Source of the DNA: JAGOEF01 sp964511665
Lineage (GTDB): Bacteria > Bacteroidota > Bacteroidia > Bacteroidales > ML635J-15
Assembly: GCA_964511665.1 (NCBI GenBank)
Contig: CAZEHA010000031.1
Span: 1 to 40,873 of the forward strand
Reading direction: 5' to 3'
DNA: 40,873 nucleotides
Positions 18,816 through 27,417 of the stretch are shown here, one piece after another (within the stretch, counting starts at the first letter, position 1; every line of letters begins with the position of its first letter). The position numbers and the translations under genes were made by a program. The notes beneath the pieces were generated by a model. The model searched no databases and was not told the DNA's origin. It was given only the letters and a program-made list of their open reading frames with translations.

Positions 18816-19928
18816 TTAATTGTTGGTATAGGTTTTCCCGTTCGAGTAGATGTTTTCTGATTTAACACCAAACTTATATTTTACGGTATTGCCATGAAGT
18901 TCGAAATCATTAATTTTTTCATACGAAATGGTTTTTGTGTGTCCGCCTTCAAAAAGTTTTAGATTGCCATGCGTGTCAATATATACTACCACATTGTTGT
19001 TGGCCAGATATTTTGCGGGTATGTAGTTTTCGAGAGTGAATGTTTTGCCGAAAACATATACCTTGAAATCGTTTTGAATCGAGAACAACACCATCTCGTC
19101 GTGTACTTCGAAGAACCCCGGTTTGTCGAATGATAACACAAGGCTTGCTCCCCTGTCGAAAACTTTCAGATAGCTGTTGGCATCGATATAGGCAACCAGA
19201 TCATCGCCACACAGGTATTGGGCGGGCTCAAAACTTTCGAGCTCAACAATGTCGTTGTTGTAAAACACCTGAAAGTTATTCATAGGTTCTTCAACAAATG
19301 CAACAATATTTCGGCCCGGACTCACCGATTTTATTCGTTCGTAATAGGCCAGATCAAATATTTCACCATCATAAAAAATATGATAATAGTCTTTGCTGTC
19401 GCGGTACACAATGGTGTTTTCGCCACACGAGAAACCGGTTATTGAGTCAAGATTCAGAGCATCGTCGAGTTCATAGAATTTTGAATTATAATATGCCATG
19501 AGCTTATAGTTGCGGTCGTCGAAAAAAATAACTACATCGTCGCCCGCTGCATACGACGTGATGTTTGTACTTAGGTTTTTGTTCTGTCCATTGTCGAACA
19601 CTTTCAACTGATTGTTCATGCGATACACAACCAGATTGTCGCTGGCCTTATATTCGCTCACAAAAGCACTTACATTATGCAGATAGTTATTCTGATATAT
19701 TTTGAAATTTCCGGCATTGTCTTCGTACGACACAGCATGGTTGCCTATTTTGTATGAACGCAGTGGCAGATGTTCAATTTGGCGAGTGTGCCCGTTATCG
19801 AATACAAACACCTTATCGAGATAATCGGAATATACCGACAGGTGCTGAGCCGAAATATAGGGAGTAGCAGCCATGCTTATCGATGTAATAAAAATTATTA
19901 CGATAATATGTTTTAAGGTTTGTGACAT
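18816..19928 (-). CDS. Secreted protein of ten ~35-residue beta-rich repeats, unknown function
   Basis: I do not recognise a named family. From the ATG at 19928 it is 370 residues with a signal peptide (IIVIIFITSISMAATPYISAQ). The rest is about ten tandem units with the pattern [DN][DN]xVVxYxD, then a short turn, LKVFxxGxxxxL and an aromatic strand, for example NNVVVYIDTHGNLKLFEGG. This suggests a beta-propeller or beta-solenoid in the periplasm or outside. No T9SS tail, no lipobox and no catalytic motif are seen. An upstream ATG at 19988 would put 20 residues before the signal peptide, and a promoter box lies inside that stretch, so it is rejected. The gene leads directly into queG. Confidence 0.8.
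   Translation of the reverse strand: MSQTLKHIIVIIFITSISMAATPYISAQHLSVYSDYLDKVFVFDNGHTRQIEHLPLRSYKIGNHAVSYEDNAGNFKIYQNNYLHNVSAFVSEYKASDNLVVYRMNNQLKVFDNGQNKNLSTNITSYAAGDDVVIFFDDRNYKLMAYYNSKFYELDDALNLDSITGFSCGENTIVYRDSKDYYHIFYDGEIFDLAYYERIKSVSPGRNIVAFVEEPMNNFQVFYNNDIVELESFEPAQYLCGDDLVAYIDANSYLKVFDRGASLVLSFDKPGFFEVHDEMVLFSIQNDFKVYVFGKTFTLENYIPAKYLANNNVVVYIDTHGNLKLFEGGHTKTISYEKINDFELHGNTVKYKFGVKSENIYSNGKTYTNN
18819..19847 (-). repeat. Ten tandem ~35-residue units in the secreted protein
   Basis: The whole mature protein can be cut into about ten units of 33-40 residues. Each begins with two polar residues and a hydrophobic triplet, then an aromatic, Asp or Asn turn, KVF-like strand and Gly. The last unit is short. 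Confidence 0.65.
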
Positions 19929-19954
19929 GAGTTTGGCTTTAATTTCACAGTAAA

Positions 19955-19962
19955 CAAAAATA
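19955..19962 (-). promoter_or_regulatory. -7 box for the secreted repeat protein (and queG)
   Basis: On the minus strand this reads TATTTTTG, a perfect TAnnTTTG, 26 bases upstream of the ATG at 19928. It supports that start over the ATG at 19988. Confidence 0.5.
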
Positions 19963-19990
19963 ATCATTTTATTCTTACAATTAATCATGG

Positions 19991-19998
19991 TATTTTTG
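19991..19998 (+). promoter_or_regulatory. -7 box for thiL
   Basis: Reads TATTTTTG on the plus strand, 41 bases before the thiL ATG. Together with the minus-strand box at 19955-19962 it forms a compact divergent promoter region. Confidence 0.5.
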
Positions 19999-20039
19999 AC
20001 CCATATTTACAAATTTGTGACCAAATTGAACTGAACATT

Positions 20040-21083
20040 ATGAGCAAACAAAAAAATAATAATTCTATTGCTGAATTGGGTGAGTTTGGTTTGATAGATT
20101 TTCTGGTTAAAGATTTTAAAACAGTACAGCGCAGCACCATAAAAGCGGTTGGTGATGATGCTGCCGTAATTGACGGCGGAAGCGATTATGTATTGGTTAC
20201 AACTGATATGTTGGTTGAGGGGATACATTTCGATTTGATATATACGCCCATGAAACATCTGGGTTATAAATCGGTGGTTGTCAATCTCAGCGACATATAC
20301 GCCATGAATGGTAATCCTCAGCAAATTACGGTATCATTAGCTGTAAGTGCAAAGTTTGGCATCAAAGCACTCGAAGAGTTGTACGAAGGTATTCGCCTGG
20401 CTTGCGAAGCCTATAATGTTGATTTGGTTGGTGGCGACACCACCACCTCGCTTACCGGTTTGTGCCTTTCGATAACGGCATTGGGTCGTGTTTCAAAAGA
20501 TAAGATATGCAATCGTTCGGGGGCTAAGTTGAACGATTTGATTTGTGTTTCGGGAAATCTGGGTGCTTCTTACCTTGGGCTTCAATTGTTGGAACGCGAA
20601 AAGCAAATATTCTTGTCTGACAATACCATTCAACCCGAAATCAGCCGCCATCCCTATTGTATTCAGCGTTTTTTAAAACCTGAAGCCCGTCGCGACATTG
20701 TTGAATCGTTGGCTAATGCGTCGGTTTTACCTACTGCAATGATTGATATATCTGATGGTTTGTCGAGCGATATACTTCATATATGCAAACAATCGCAAGT
20801 ATCGTGTGTTATTTACGAAGATAAACTGCCGGTTGATGCCGAAGCCTTTGCATTGGCTCAGGAATTCGGAATCGATGTTAGTATAGCGGCTCTGAATGGA
20901 GGCGAAGATTATGAACTGCTGTTTACTGTCGATCAGAAACATTACGAACAGGTGTTGGGTATGGCAGGTGTTAGTGTGATTGGATATATTTCGGAAGGGA
21001 AACAGGGAGGCATGCTTAAGGCTCGCAATGGGGTAGAGGTTCCACTTGAGGCTCAGGGATGGAATCACATGAGAGATTCATAG
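20040..21083 (+). CDS. thiL: Thiamine-monophosphate kinase
   Basis: Phosphorylates thiamine monophosphate to the active cofactor thiamine diphosphate. The 347 residues show the AIR-synthase-like fold motifs: GELGLI-like start (GEFGLIDFL), VGDDAAVID, TTDMLVEGIHFD, NLSDIYAMNG, VGGDTTT and IDISDGLSSD, with GGEDYELLFT near the C-terminus. The start ATG at 20040 overlaps no other gene. It converges on the CotH gene with only six bases between stops and no terminator hairpin visible. Confidence 0.96.
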   Translation: MSKQKNNNSIAELGEFGLIDFLVKDFKTVQRSTIKAVGDDAAVIDGGSDYVLVTTDMLVEGIHFDLIYTPMKHLGYKSVVVNLSDIYAMNGNPQQITVSLAVSAKFGIKALEELYEGIRLACEAYNVDLVGGDTTTSLTGLCLSITALGRVSKDKICNRSGAKLNDLICVSGNLGASYLGLQLLEREKQIFLSDNTIQPEISRHPYCIQRFLKPEARRDIVESLANASVLPTAMIDISDGLSSDILHICKQSQVSCVIYEDKLPVDAEAFALAQEFGIDVSIAALNGGEDYELLFTVDQKHYEQVLGMAGVSVIGYISEGKQGGMLKARNGVEVPLEAQGWNHMRDS

Positions 21084-21089
21084 CCGAAA

Positions 21090-23273
21090 TTAAAGAATAA
21101 CCAGTTTTATCGATTTTTTCGGTAAGCCATTTTCCGAAAAACAAGCAATGTACATACCCGATTTGCAGTTGCCGGCCTGCCAGTTAACTACATAATAGCC
21201 ACTGTATTCGCGTTGAATTTCGTAGGTAAAAACACTCTTGCCGTAAATGTCTATAATCTCAATTTTACATAATTGTCCACCCCCTGTATAGTATCGTAGG
21301 TTTGTGTCGGAGACGAAAGGGTTCGGAAAAGCCATCAGTTTTTGGAAAATATCGGGGTTTATAACACTGTCGATATGTTGATTGGGCTTGCAAGGCGACC
21401 CATATGATGTTGATGACAGCCATTTTGCCCCATCTGAATTGTCGGCTGATGGATCGGTCAATTCAAGGCTTTTCCCTAAGCCGGCAGCATGTGTCGGCCA
21501 TGGAGGAACGGGAAGGTAATGCAGCGAATCGACAATGCGCCCCACACGGTTATACAATCGAATCAGTTCTCCTTCATTATCGAGTTTAAAGTCGAAATTA
21601 CCGATGGCACAAGTGCATTCGGGAATCATAAACCTGAGTTTTTCCAAATCGTTGGTAAGTACTACATATGAATAAGGTGCCAATATGGTGCTGTCGGGCA
21701 TGGTAAATAAATGTATGTTGTTTCCGTCGGAAAACTTCCATTGCGAAATATTTACGCTATCGCTTGAATTATTGAATAGCTCAACCCACTCTCCGGTATC
21801 GGTATCGGGAGACGGATGGTAGTTTATCTCGTTTATTACCACTTTGCCGGTGTCGTTATCAACAAAAAAAATGTTGTAATTGTCGTATGCTTCAGCCCTG
21901 ATAGTTGAATTACAGGCTTCTAATTTTGTGAAATACATTCCTTCGGGTAAGGTATCGTTGAACACATACACTGTGTCGGTAATGTCTTCTATAATAATGG
22001 CATTACCACCTTCTAGATTCGATTCGGTACCAATGTATATACGATAGCTTATGCCATTGTTATTGGGGTCGTGGGCCGAATCCCAATTAAAAACTATCGG
22101 CTCTCCGGTAAAATACCGATGTTTTGTTCGGTGAAATTTACCGGGTTTTATAAGATGCCTAAACTGATATTGAAGCTCTGCATATCTGATGTCGAATGCG
22201 TTGTTTGTTCTTTCGATGTAGTAAAGCCATTGATCGACCGACTCAATATTGTCAGTCTGGTCTTCGGCTACCGAATAATGAAGTATGGTTTTCACACTGT
22301 CGGTCCAGTTTTTTGCAATTTGATTGTTAATGAGTGTTTCGTGCAAATAATCGATTCTATTGCCAAGGTCAGCCATCACATCTTGATTTAAAACGGCCAG
22401 TTCCATTAACGGGTTATCAGGTGCCCAGAATCGCGACGTGTGATAATAAGGTATGGAAAATTCATAATACAAATAACATTTATCGAGATCCCACGGAAAC
22501 ATAAACCATTTTTGCGAGCCAAAAACATCATGAAACATATAATAGTTATGATAATACGTGCTGTTGTTGCGTGTAAGTAAATTAACGGCCAGTATGTTAA
22601 TTAAGGCTTCGTAGTCGAAATTGTTTTCAAGAAATGTTTTGTAATTTTCGGGTTTAATACTATCGAGCATAAAGATAAGACTTTGCAAGTCGGTTCTGTT
22701 ACCCGAACCTGTTTTTTGCTCCCAGTGATAATACACATTGTCGTAGCGGCTTAAACTGGCTCCATCAAGTGTGGCTTTATACAAATTACCATTGGCATTA
22801 AAACCATTGCGTTCGATGAATTTTTCATCCATATTTTCAACCGATAAGTATAAGCCCAAAAATTGTCCATTAAGGTATAACCTAACGTGTTCCAACTGAA
22901 AACATGCAACCCCTGCTTCGCGCATCATTCGAGAAACTATATAAGCCTGCATGTAGCTTTTGTCTTCGTAATCGGCATTAAAATTAAACACGGTGATACC
23001 ATTGAATCCATCACCGTCGATTTTAACTTTCAGCGATTTTTTCGGCAGCACAACCGAGCCGTCGCCTCTGATACGCATTTGTGCATTTTCGATGGTAACA
23101 CCATTGTGGGTAATGCTAACAGGAATATATATTTCTTCGTTGTAGTGTGCGTAAATCATGGCAAAATCATCGGGATCGCAGTCAATATAAAACTCTTTCG
23201 GCGTTTGTGCCCTGATAAGCGAAAAACAGGCTGTAAAGCAAGCCATAATAAGTATCGAAAGAATCTTATTCAT
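21090..23273 (-). CDS. CotH-family protein with lamin-tail domain and T9SS tail
   Basis: 727 residues with a signal peptide ending near ACFSLIRAQ. The CotH domain (about 25-340) shows RIRGDGS, PKKSLKVKI, a GLYLSVENMDE strand and PWDLDKCY (Asp262, Asp264). CotH proteins are atypical secretory kinases, as in Bacillus spore coat. A lamin-tail domain (VVINEINYHPS, then EWVELFNNS) lies near 480-620. The last ~80 residues form a T9SS type A domain beginning AFPNPF. The segment RNNSTYYHNYY (235-245) has Asn where many CotH proteins have the catalytic-loop Asp, so kinase activity is doubtful. Its ATG lies inside the end of the beta-helix gene (8-base overlap), implying coupled translation. Confidence 0.9.
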   Translation of the reverse strand: MNKILSILIMACFTACFSLIRAQTPKEFYIDCDPDDFAMIYAHYNEEIYIPVSITHNGVTIENAQMRIRGDGSVVLPKKSLKVKIDGDGFNGITVFNFNADYEDKSYMQAYIVSRMMREAGVACFQLEHVRLYLNGQFLGLYLSVENMDEKFIERNGFNANGNLYKATLDGASLSRYDNVYYHWEQKTGSGNRTDLQSLIFMLDSIKPENYKTFLENNFDYEALINILAVNLLTRNNSTYYHNYYMFHDVFGSQKWFMFPWDLDKCYLYYEFSIPYYHTSRFWAPDNPLMELAVLNQDVMADLGNRIDYLHETLINNQIAKNWTDSVKTILHYSVAEDQTDNIESVDQWLYYIERTNNAFDIRYAELQYQFRHLIKPGKFHRTKHRYFTGEPIVFNWDSAHDPNNNGISYRIYIGTESNLEGGNAIIIEDITDTVYVFNDTLPEGMYFTKLEACNSTIRAEAYDNYNIFFVDNDTGKVVINEINYHPSPDTDTGEWVELFNNSSDSVNISQWKFSDGNNIHLFTMPDSTILAPYSYVVLTNDLEKLRFMIPECTCAIGNFDFKLDNEGELIRLYNRVGRIVDSLHYLPVPPWPTHAAGLGKSLELTDPSADNSDGAKWLSSTSYGSPCKPNQHIDSVINPDIFQKLMAFPNPFVSDTNLRYYTGGGQLCKIEIIDIYGKSVFTYEIQREYSGYYVVNWQAGNCKSGMYIACFSENGLPKKSIKLVIL

Positions 23274-25011
23274 TAATCACCAATATTTTTTGCATCAGTT
23301 TGTTGCCCGCTTCTAGCGTCATTATATAGATTCCGTTCTGGCAGTGGTCAAGATGTATCGAAAACTCGTTAACACCCGGCACAACATCAAAAACACGCGA
23401 TAATATATTTCTTCCATCGAGTGAATATAGCGACAACCGGCCTATTGAAAATAATTCTGATATAAAACTTACATTAACCTGCTGTGCTGCGGGATTAGGG
23501 AAAATAGTAAATTCTTCGATAAACTGACATTGTACAACATCAAGCAACGACGACAACAACCCCATACTAAACCCATCGCTTGCCATTCCATAACCCGGAG
23601 AAGACGGATGCAAACAGAAGTCGCGATTAAAAACAGGTGTTGCAGCAATGCAATAGTTTGTATTATCGAAATCAGGATTATTGGTAATTGAATAAGATGC
23701 TTGCATCGCAGCTTCAATTGGTCCCGCAACCTGTGGGTCGTAATTCAACAGGTTTTGTAAGTTATTATAGAATACAGAATTTGTAATTTCGAGGTTTCCC
23801 GACGAAGGACTTGGATATTCATCACCAAATCGTGCACCTATATTATTATCGATAATAACACAATGGTTTACTGTTACCGATGCATTCCCATATCCGCATT
23901 CAATCGCCTGATTGCAATTCCTTATCATTGTGTTGAATACATGAACCGTATTTTTGTTAGAACAGGCAATGCCTTCGTTTTCGAAGCCCTCGATCCAGCA
24001 GTTTTCGATTATTAATATTGCGCCATTATGATCGATGCCATCATCTTCGCCAACGATAAAAAATGAATTTGACACCCGACAAGCCTCCTGCGAAGGGTGT
24101 ACTTCGGAGAAATACATGCCATCGTTGTCGTCATCATCTAAAATACCGTCATTGTCGGGAATGAAAAGTACATGACAACTGTCGACTTCAGCTTTAGATG
24201 CATAGAATTCTGCTCCTGTGTCGCAGTGCGATATCAAACAATTTTTCATTAAGATATTTGCATACAATCCGCCAACTGCTTTTCCGGGGTTACTGATAAA
24301 GCAGCAATTCTCGAAAATTGCATTTGTGTTTTCTACTCTAACAACAGCCTGCGATTGCGAATGTCCGAATATGTAATTCGGGTTCCCGCCTCCATCAATA
24401 AACATTGTGTTCTCGAAGACCGATGTATCTGCTATTGCATTCAGCATTATTCCACCCCAGGCTTCAGAACTATTAAACCCTGCAACAACAATGGGTTGAG
24501 AATAGCTGCCAAGGAATTGTGCACTTCCATTTACAATTATGTTTGCCTGTGGTGCAATTAAGATTATTGCACCTTTCTCAACTGAAAATTTTGAAGATGA
24601 GTTTATTATCAAATCTTCGGTTATGTGATATGAGTGATTTTCGTGCAGTGTTAAGTTAGATGAATACGTGCCCGAGAGTGAGGTAATGATATTAATATCG
24701 GGCTGAACAATAATGGATGTTGCAGTGTTCTCAATAGTAATAATCGATTCCTCTGAGGTATTCATTTGAAGAGCCCCGCTGCCTCTGCCTTTTCGAATTT
24801 CGATAGGAGTGCTTAAAGAATTAAAATTAATGTATAAAGTTGTGTCGATGTATGCCAGACTGTTGTTTTTAAAAAGTCTGATTTCGACCGGGAGCTGCTG
24901 GCCTGTAATAAAACGATTGGGGCATTTTAGCGAAATGCTATCGTACGATTGTGCTTTTACACACAAGTGTGAAGTTAAAATTAACAATAGTATAGCTAAT
25001 CTGACACACAT
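23266..25011 (-). CDS. Right-handed beta-helix protein with T9SS tail
   Basis: 581 residues. Signal peptide (LAILLLILTSHLCVKAQ), a strand-rich N-terminal domain (to ~130), then a parallel beta-helix (about 140-420) recognised by recurring short strands and Asn/Cys ladders such as VRVENTNAIFENCCF, ILMKNCLISHCDTGA and VTVNHCVIIDNNIGA. An acidic loop PDNDGILDDDDNDG may bind calcium. The last ~75 residues are a T9SS type A domain (FTIFPNPAAQQ). Such helices occur in polysaccharide lyases and in adhesins; no lyase catalytic signature is evident, so the activity stays open. It is the first gene of a two-gene unit with the CotH protein. Confidence 0.87.
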   Translation of the reverse strand: MCVRLAILLLILTSHLCVKAQSYDSISLKCPNRFITGQQLPVEIRLFKNNSLAYIDTTLYINFNSLSTPIEIRKGRGSGALQMNTSEESIITIENTATSIIVQPDINIITSLSGTYSSNLTLHENHSYHITEDLIINSSSKFSVEKGAIILIAPQANIIVNGSAQFLGSYSQPIVVAGFNSSEAWGGIMLNAIADTSVFENTMFIDGGGNPNYIFGHSQSQAVVRVENTNAIFENCCFISNPGKAVGGLYANILMKNCLISHCDTGAEFYASKAEVDSCHVLFIPDNDGILDDDDNDGMYFSEVHPSQEACRVSNSFFIVGEDDGIDHNGAILIIENCWIEGFENEGIACSNKNTVHVFNTMIRNCNQAIECGYGNASVTVNHCVIIDNNIGARFGDEYPSPSSGNLEITNSVFYNNLQNLLNYDPQVAGPIEAAMQASYSITNNPDFDNTNYCIAATPVFNRDFCLHPSSPGYGMASDGFSMGLLSSLLDVVQCQFIEEFTIFPNPAAQQVNVSFISELFSIGRLSLYSLDGRNILSRVFDVVPGVNEFSIHLDHCQNGIYIMTLEAGNKLMQKILVINE

Positions 25012-25082
25012 ATTCTCGAAAAAGTAAAGTTACGCTAAATTTCGATAAGATGGGTATTTGGTCTTTTTCGGAATCTACAAAA

Positions 25083-25871
25083 CTAGGGTTCTGCTTCGAA
25101 ATATCCTTTTATAATCCCTCTTTTACTGTTTCGCACAAACAGCAGTATTTCGTCGCGTTCTTTGGTGGCCGGAAGCTCGGCTTCAATGTATTCGAGCGAC
25201 TGTGTAGTATTCATCCCCCTGCCAAAAATGATGCGGTATATGTTTTGAATTTCGTTAATTTTTTCGTTGTCGAAATTTCTGCGTCTCAGACCAATAGAAT
25301 TAACGCCTTCGTAGGCCAACGGGTCGCGACCGGCTTTTACGTAAGGAGGCACATCTTTGCCCACTTTACTGGCCCCTTGTATCATCACGTGTGAGCCAAT
25401 ATTCACAAACTGATGTACCAAACTACCCGATGAAACAATGGCAAAGTCATCAACAACAACTTCTCCGGCAAGGGCAGTATATGCACCTAGAATCACATTG
25501 TCTTTCAGAGCGCAATCGTGGGCTACGTGAGAATAACACATCAATAAACAATTGCTGCCTACCACTGTTTTCCCTTTGGCCACAGTGCCACGATTGATGG
25601 TTACGCATTCGCGTATGGTAGTGTTATCGCCAATCTCAACAATAGTTTCTTCTCCTTTGAATTTCAGGTCTTGCGGAATGGCCGAAACTACGGCACCCGG
25701 AAAAATACGGCAGTTTTTCCCGATTCGTGCCCCTTCCATGATGGTGGCATTCGAGCCAATCCATGTTCCTTCGCCTATTACTACATTTTTGGCAATGGTA
25801 ACAAAAGGTTCTATAACCACATTCTGTGCTATTTTGGCTTCGGGGTGTACGTAGGCTAATGGCTGAATCAT
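25083..25871 (-). CDS. lpxA: Acyl-ACP--UDP-N-acetylglucosamine O-acyltransferase
   Basis: First step of lipid A synthesis: transfers a 3-hydroxyacyl chain from ACP to O-3 of UDP-GlcNAc. 262 residues of left-handed beta-helix hexapeptide repeats (AYVHPEAKIAQNVVIEPF and on), with the catalytic His in YSHVAHDC and a C-terminal helical domain GLRRRNFDNEKINEI. The ATG at 25871 gives the family start MIQPLAYVHPEA; a longer in-frame start at 25937 would overlap lpxC-fabZ by 62 bases and is rejected. It lies four bases after the lpxC-fabZ stop. Confidence 0.97.
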   Translation of the reverse strand: MIQPLAYVHPEAKIAQNVVIEPFVTIAKNVVIGEGTWIGSNATIMEGARIGKNCRIFPGAVVSAIPQDLKFKGEETIVEIGDNTTIRECVTINRGTVAKGKTVVGSNCLLMCYSHVAHDCALKDNVILGAYTALAGEVVVDDFAIVSSGSLVHQFVNIGSHVMIQGASKVGKDVPPYVKAGRDPLAYEGVNSIGLRRRNFDNEKINEIQNIYRIIFGRGMNTTQSLEYIEAELPATKERDEILLFVRNSKRGIIKGYFEAEP

Positions 25872-25875
25872 AGTA

Positions 25876-27291
25876 TTATTTTTGTTTTTCGATAAGAGCG
25901 TGCATTTCGGCTTCGGCAACCAAATCTCTTCCAACATAAGCCTCTCCTTTCATGTGAGCTATACCTCGTCGCATTGGCTCCATCATAATGAGCCTCATTA
26001 TCAGGGTATCGCCGGGAACCACTTTTTTGCGAAATTTTACCTTATCAATTTTTAGGAAATATGTCAAGTAGTTTTCGGGGTCGGGAACTGTGTTCAAAAT
26101 GAGAATACCTCCGGTTTGAGCCATGGCTTCAATTTGCAGTACGCCCGGCATAACCGGTTCTCCGGGGAAGTGCCCCTGAAAGTAATATTCACCGTTGGTT
26201 ACGGTTTTAATCCCAACGATTTCGGTATCGCTAATTTTAACAACCTTATCTACAAACAGAAAAGGTGCTCTGTGTGGAAGGAATGTTTTAATGCGATTCA
26301 CATCCATCAGCGGTTTTTCATCGGGATTGTACTCGGGAATCTTGCTTTGCTGATCTTTTTCGGAGTTTTGTTTTAAAATATAATTTCTAATTACCTTAGC
26401 CATTTGTGTGTTACCATAATGACCGGGTTTTGAAGCCAGAACGCTTCCCGTAAACCGGAAGCCGGTAAGAGCCAAGTCTCCAACAAGGTCGAGTAGTTTA
26501 TGCCTGGCCGGTTCGTTGGCAAAATGCAAGTCGAGGTTATTTAAAATTCCCTGCGACTGAACCTTTATTTTGGGCTTGTTGAATAGTTTTGTAAGTCGGT
26601 CGAATTCCTTTTGCGACCACTCGCGGTCAACAATTACAATGGCATTGTCGAGGTCGCCGCCTTTAATGAGATTCAGCTTTAATAGCGGTTCTAAGTCGCT
26701 GGTAAACACAAAAGTGCGGCATTTGCTTATCTGGCTGGGAAAGTCTTCGAGATTATCGAGTTCGGCATACTGATTGGCCAACACTTCAGAATTGTAATCA
26801 ACCAATACCTTGAGGTGGTATCGTGTATCGGGGTAAACAGTGATGTCAACACCCCTTTCCTTATCAGAGAAACTCAGCTTCTCATCGATACTGTATACTT
26901 TCTGAAAGGCATTTTGTTCTTTTACCCCTGCCTTATAAAAGGCTTCGATAAAATAGTGCGAACTGCCGTCGAGAATGGGTACTTCGGGCCCATCAATCTC
27001 GAATGTTGCATTGTCGATACCCAGTGCGTAAGCTGCAGCCAGCAAATGCTCTACGGTGCTTATCGAATATCCGTTGTTGGCCAAGGTGGTTCCGCGGGAA
27101 GTGTCGCTTACATTATCGGCAATGGCTTTAATTATTGCTTCGGGACCAATATCGGTTCTTATAAAAACATAACCCGTGTCGGGTGATGCCGATTTTATGA
27201 CGAGTTTGGTTTCCTGCCCCGAGTGCAGCCCGGGACCTTGAAGAATTACTGAACGGTTTACTGTTCGTTGTTTTCTGGTTTGCTCTGTCAT
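25876..27291 (-). CDS. lpxC-fabZ: Bifunctional UDP-3-O-acyl-GlcNAc deacetylase / 3-hydroxyacyl-ACP dehydratase
   Basis: A 471-residue natural fusion, typical of Bacteroidota. LpxC (about 1-308) makes the committed step of lipid A synthesis; its zinc ligands are His82 in VEHLLAAAYALG, and His264 and Asp268 in ARHKLLDLVGDL. A short linker (about 309-325) leads to FabZ (about 326-471), the fatty acid dehydratase, with LPHRAPFLFVDKV, the catalytic His in GHFPGEPVMPGV and the Glu of QIEAMAQ. The fusion ties lipid A and fatty acid flux, which compete for the same 3-hydroxyacyl-ACP. It has its own TAnnTTTG box. Confidence 0.97.
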   Translation of the reverse strand: MTEQTRKQRTVNRSVILQGPGLHSGQETKLVIKSASPDTGYVFIRTDIGPEAIIKAIADNVSDTSRGTTLANNGYSISTVEHLLAAAYALGIDNATFEIDGPEVPILDGSSHYFIEAFYKAGVKEQNAFQKVYSIDEKLSFSDKERGVDITVYPDTRYHLKVLVDYNSEVLANQYAELDNLEDFPSQISKCRTFVFTSDLEPLLKLNLIKGGDLDNAIVIVDREWSQKEFDRLTKLFNKPKIKVQSQGILNNLDLHFANEPARHKLLDLVGDLALTGFRFTGSVLASKPGHYGNTQMAKVIRNYILKQNSEKDQQSKIPEYNPDEKPLMDVNRIKTFLPHRAPFLFVDKVVKISDTEIVGIKTVTNGEYYFQGHFPGEPVMPGVLQIEAMAQTGGILILNTVPDPENYLTYFLKIDKVKFRKKVVPGDTLIMRLIMMEPMRRGIAHMKGEAYVGRDLVAEAEMHALIEKQK

Positions 27292-27314
27292 CAGTTAAAA
27301 AACATAATAATCGA

Positions 27315-27322
27315 CAAATATA
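27315..27322 (-). promoter_or_regulatory. -7 box for lpxC-fabZ-lpxA
   Basis: On the minus strand this reads TATATTTG, a perfect TAnnTTTG, 23 bases before the lpxC-fabZ ATG and just downstream of the lpxD terminator. Confidence 0.55.
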
Positions 27323-27337
27323 GTATTAATGCTTAAT

Positions 27338-27364
27338 AAAAAAAACGCCCCTGTAATGAGGCAT
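27338..27364 (-). terminator. Intrinsic terminator after lpxD
   Basis: On the minus strand ATGCCTC pairs with GGGGCGT (two G-U pairs) around a six-base loop and runs into eight T. It separates lpxD from lpxC-fabZ, so these are two transcription units or an attenuated one. Confidence 0.65.
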
Positions 27365-27417
27365 TTTATATTGAATCTGTATTGTTTTCGAAAACAGGCA
27401 CCACCTTGTTGCGTATT

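Noticed and set aside
21084..21089. A terminator between thiL and the CotH gene
   Set aside because: The stops are six bases apart and no hairpin is visible, so any termination must occur inside the opposing gene.
25871..25937. Longer lpxA start overlapping lpxC-fabZ
   Set aside because: The added residues resemble no LpxA N-terminus, and the ATG at 25871 gives the family start.
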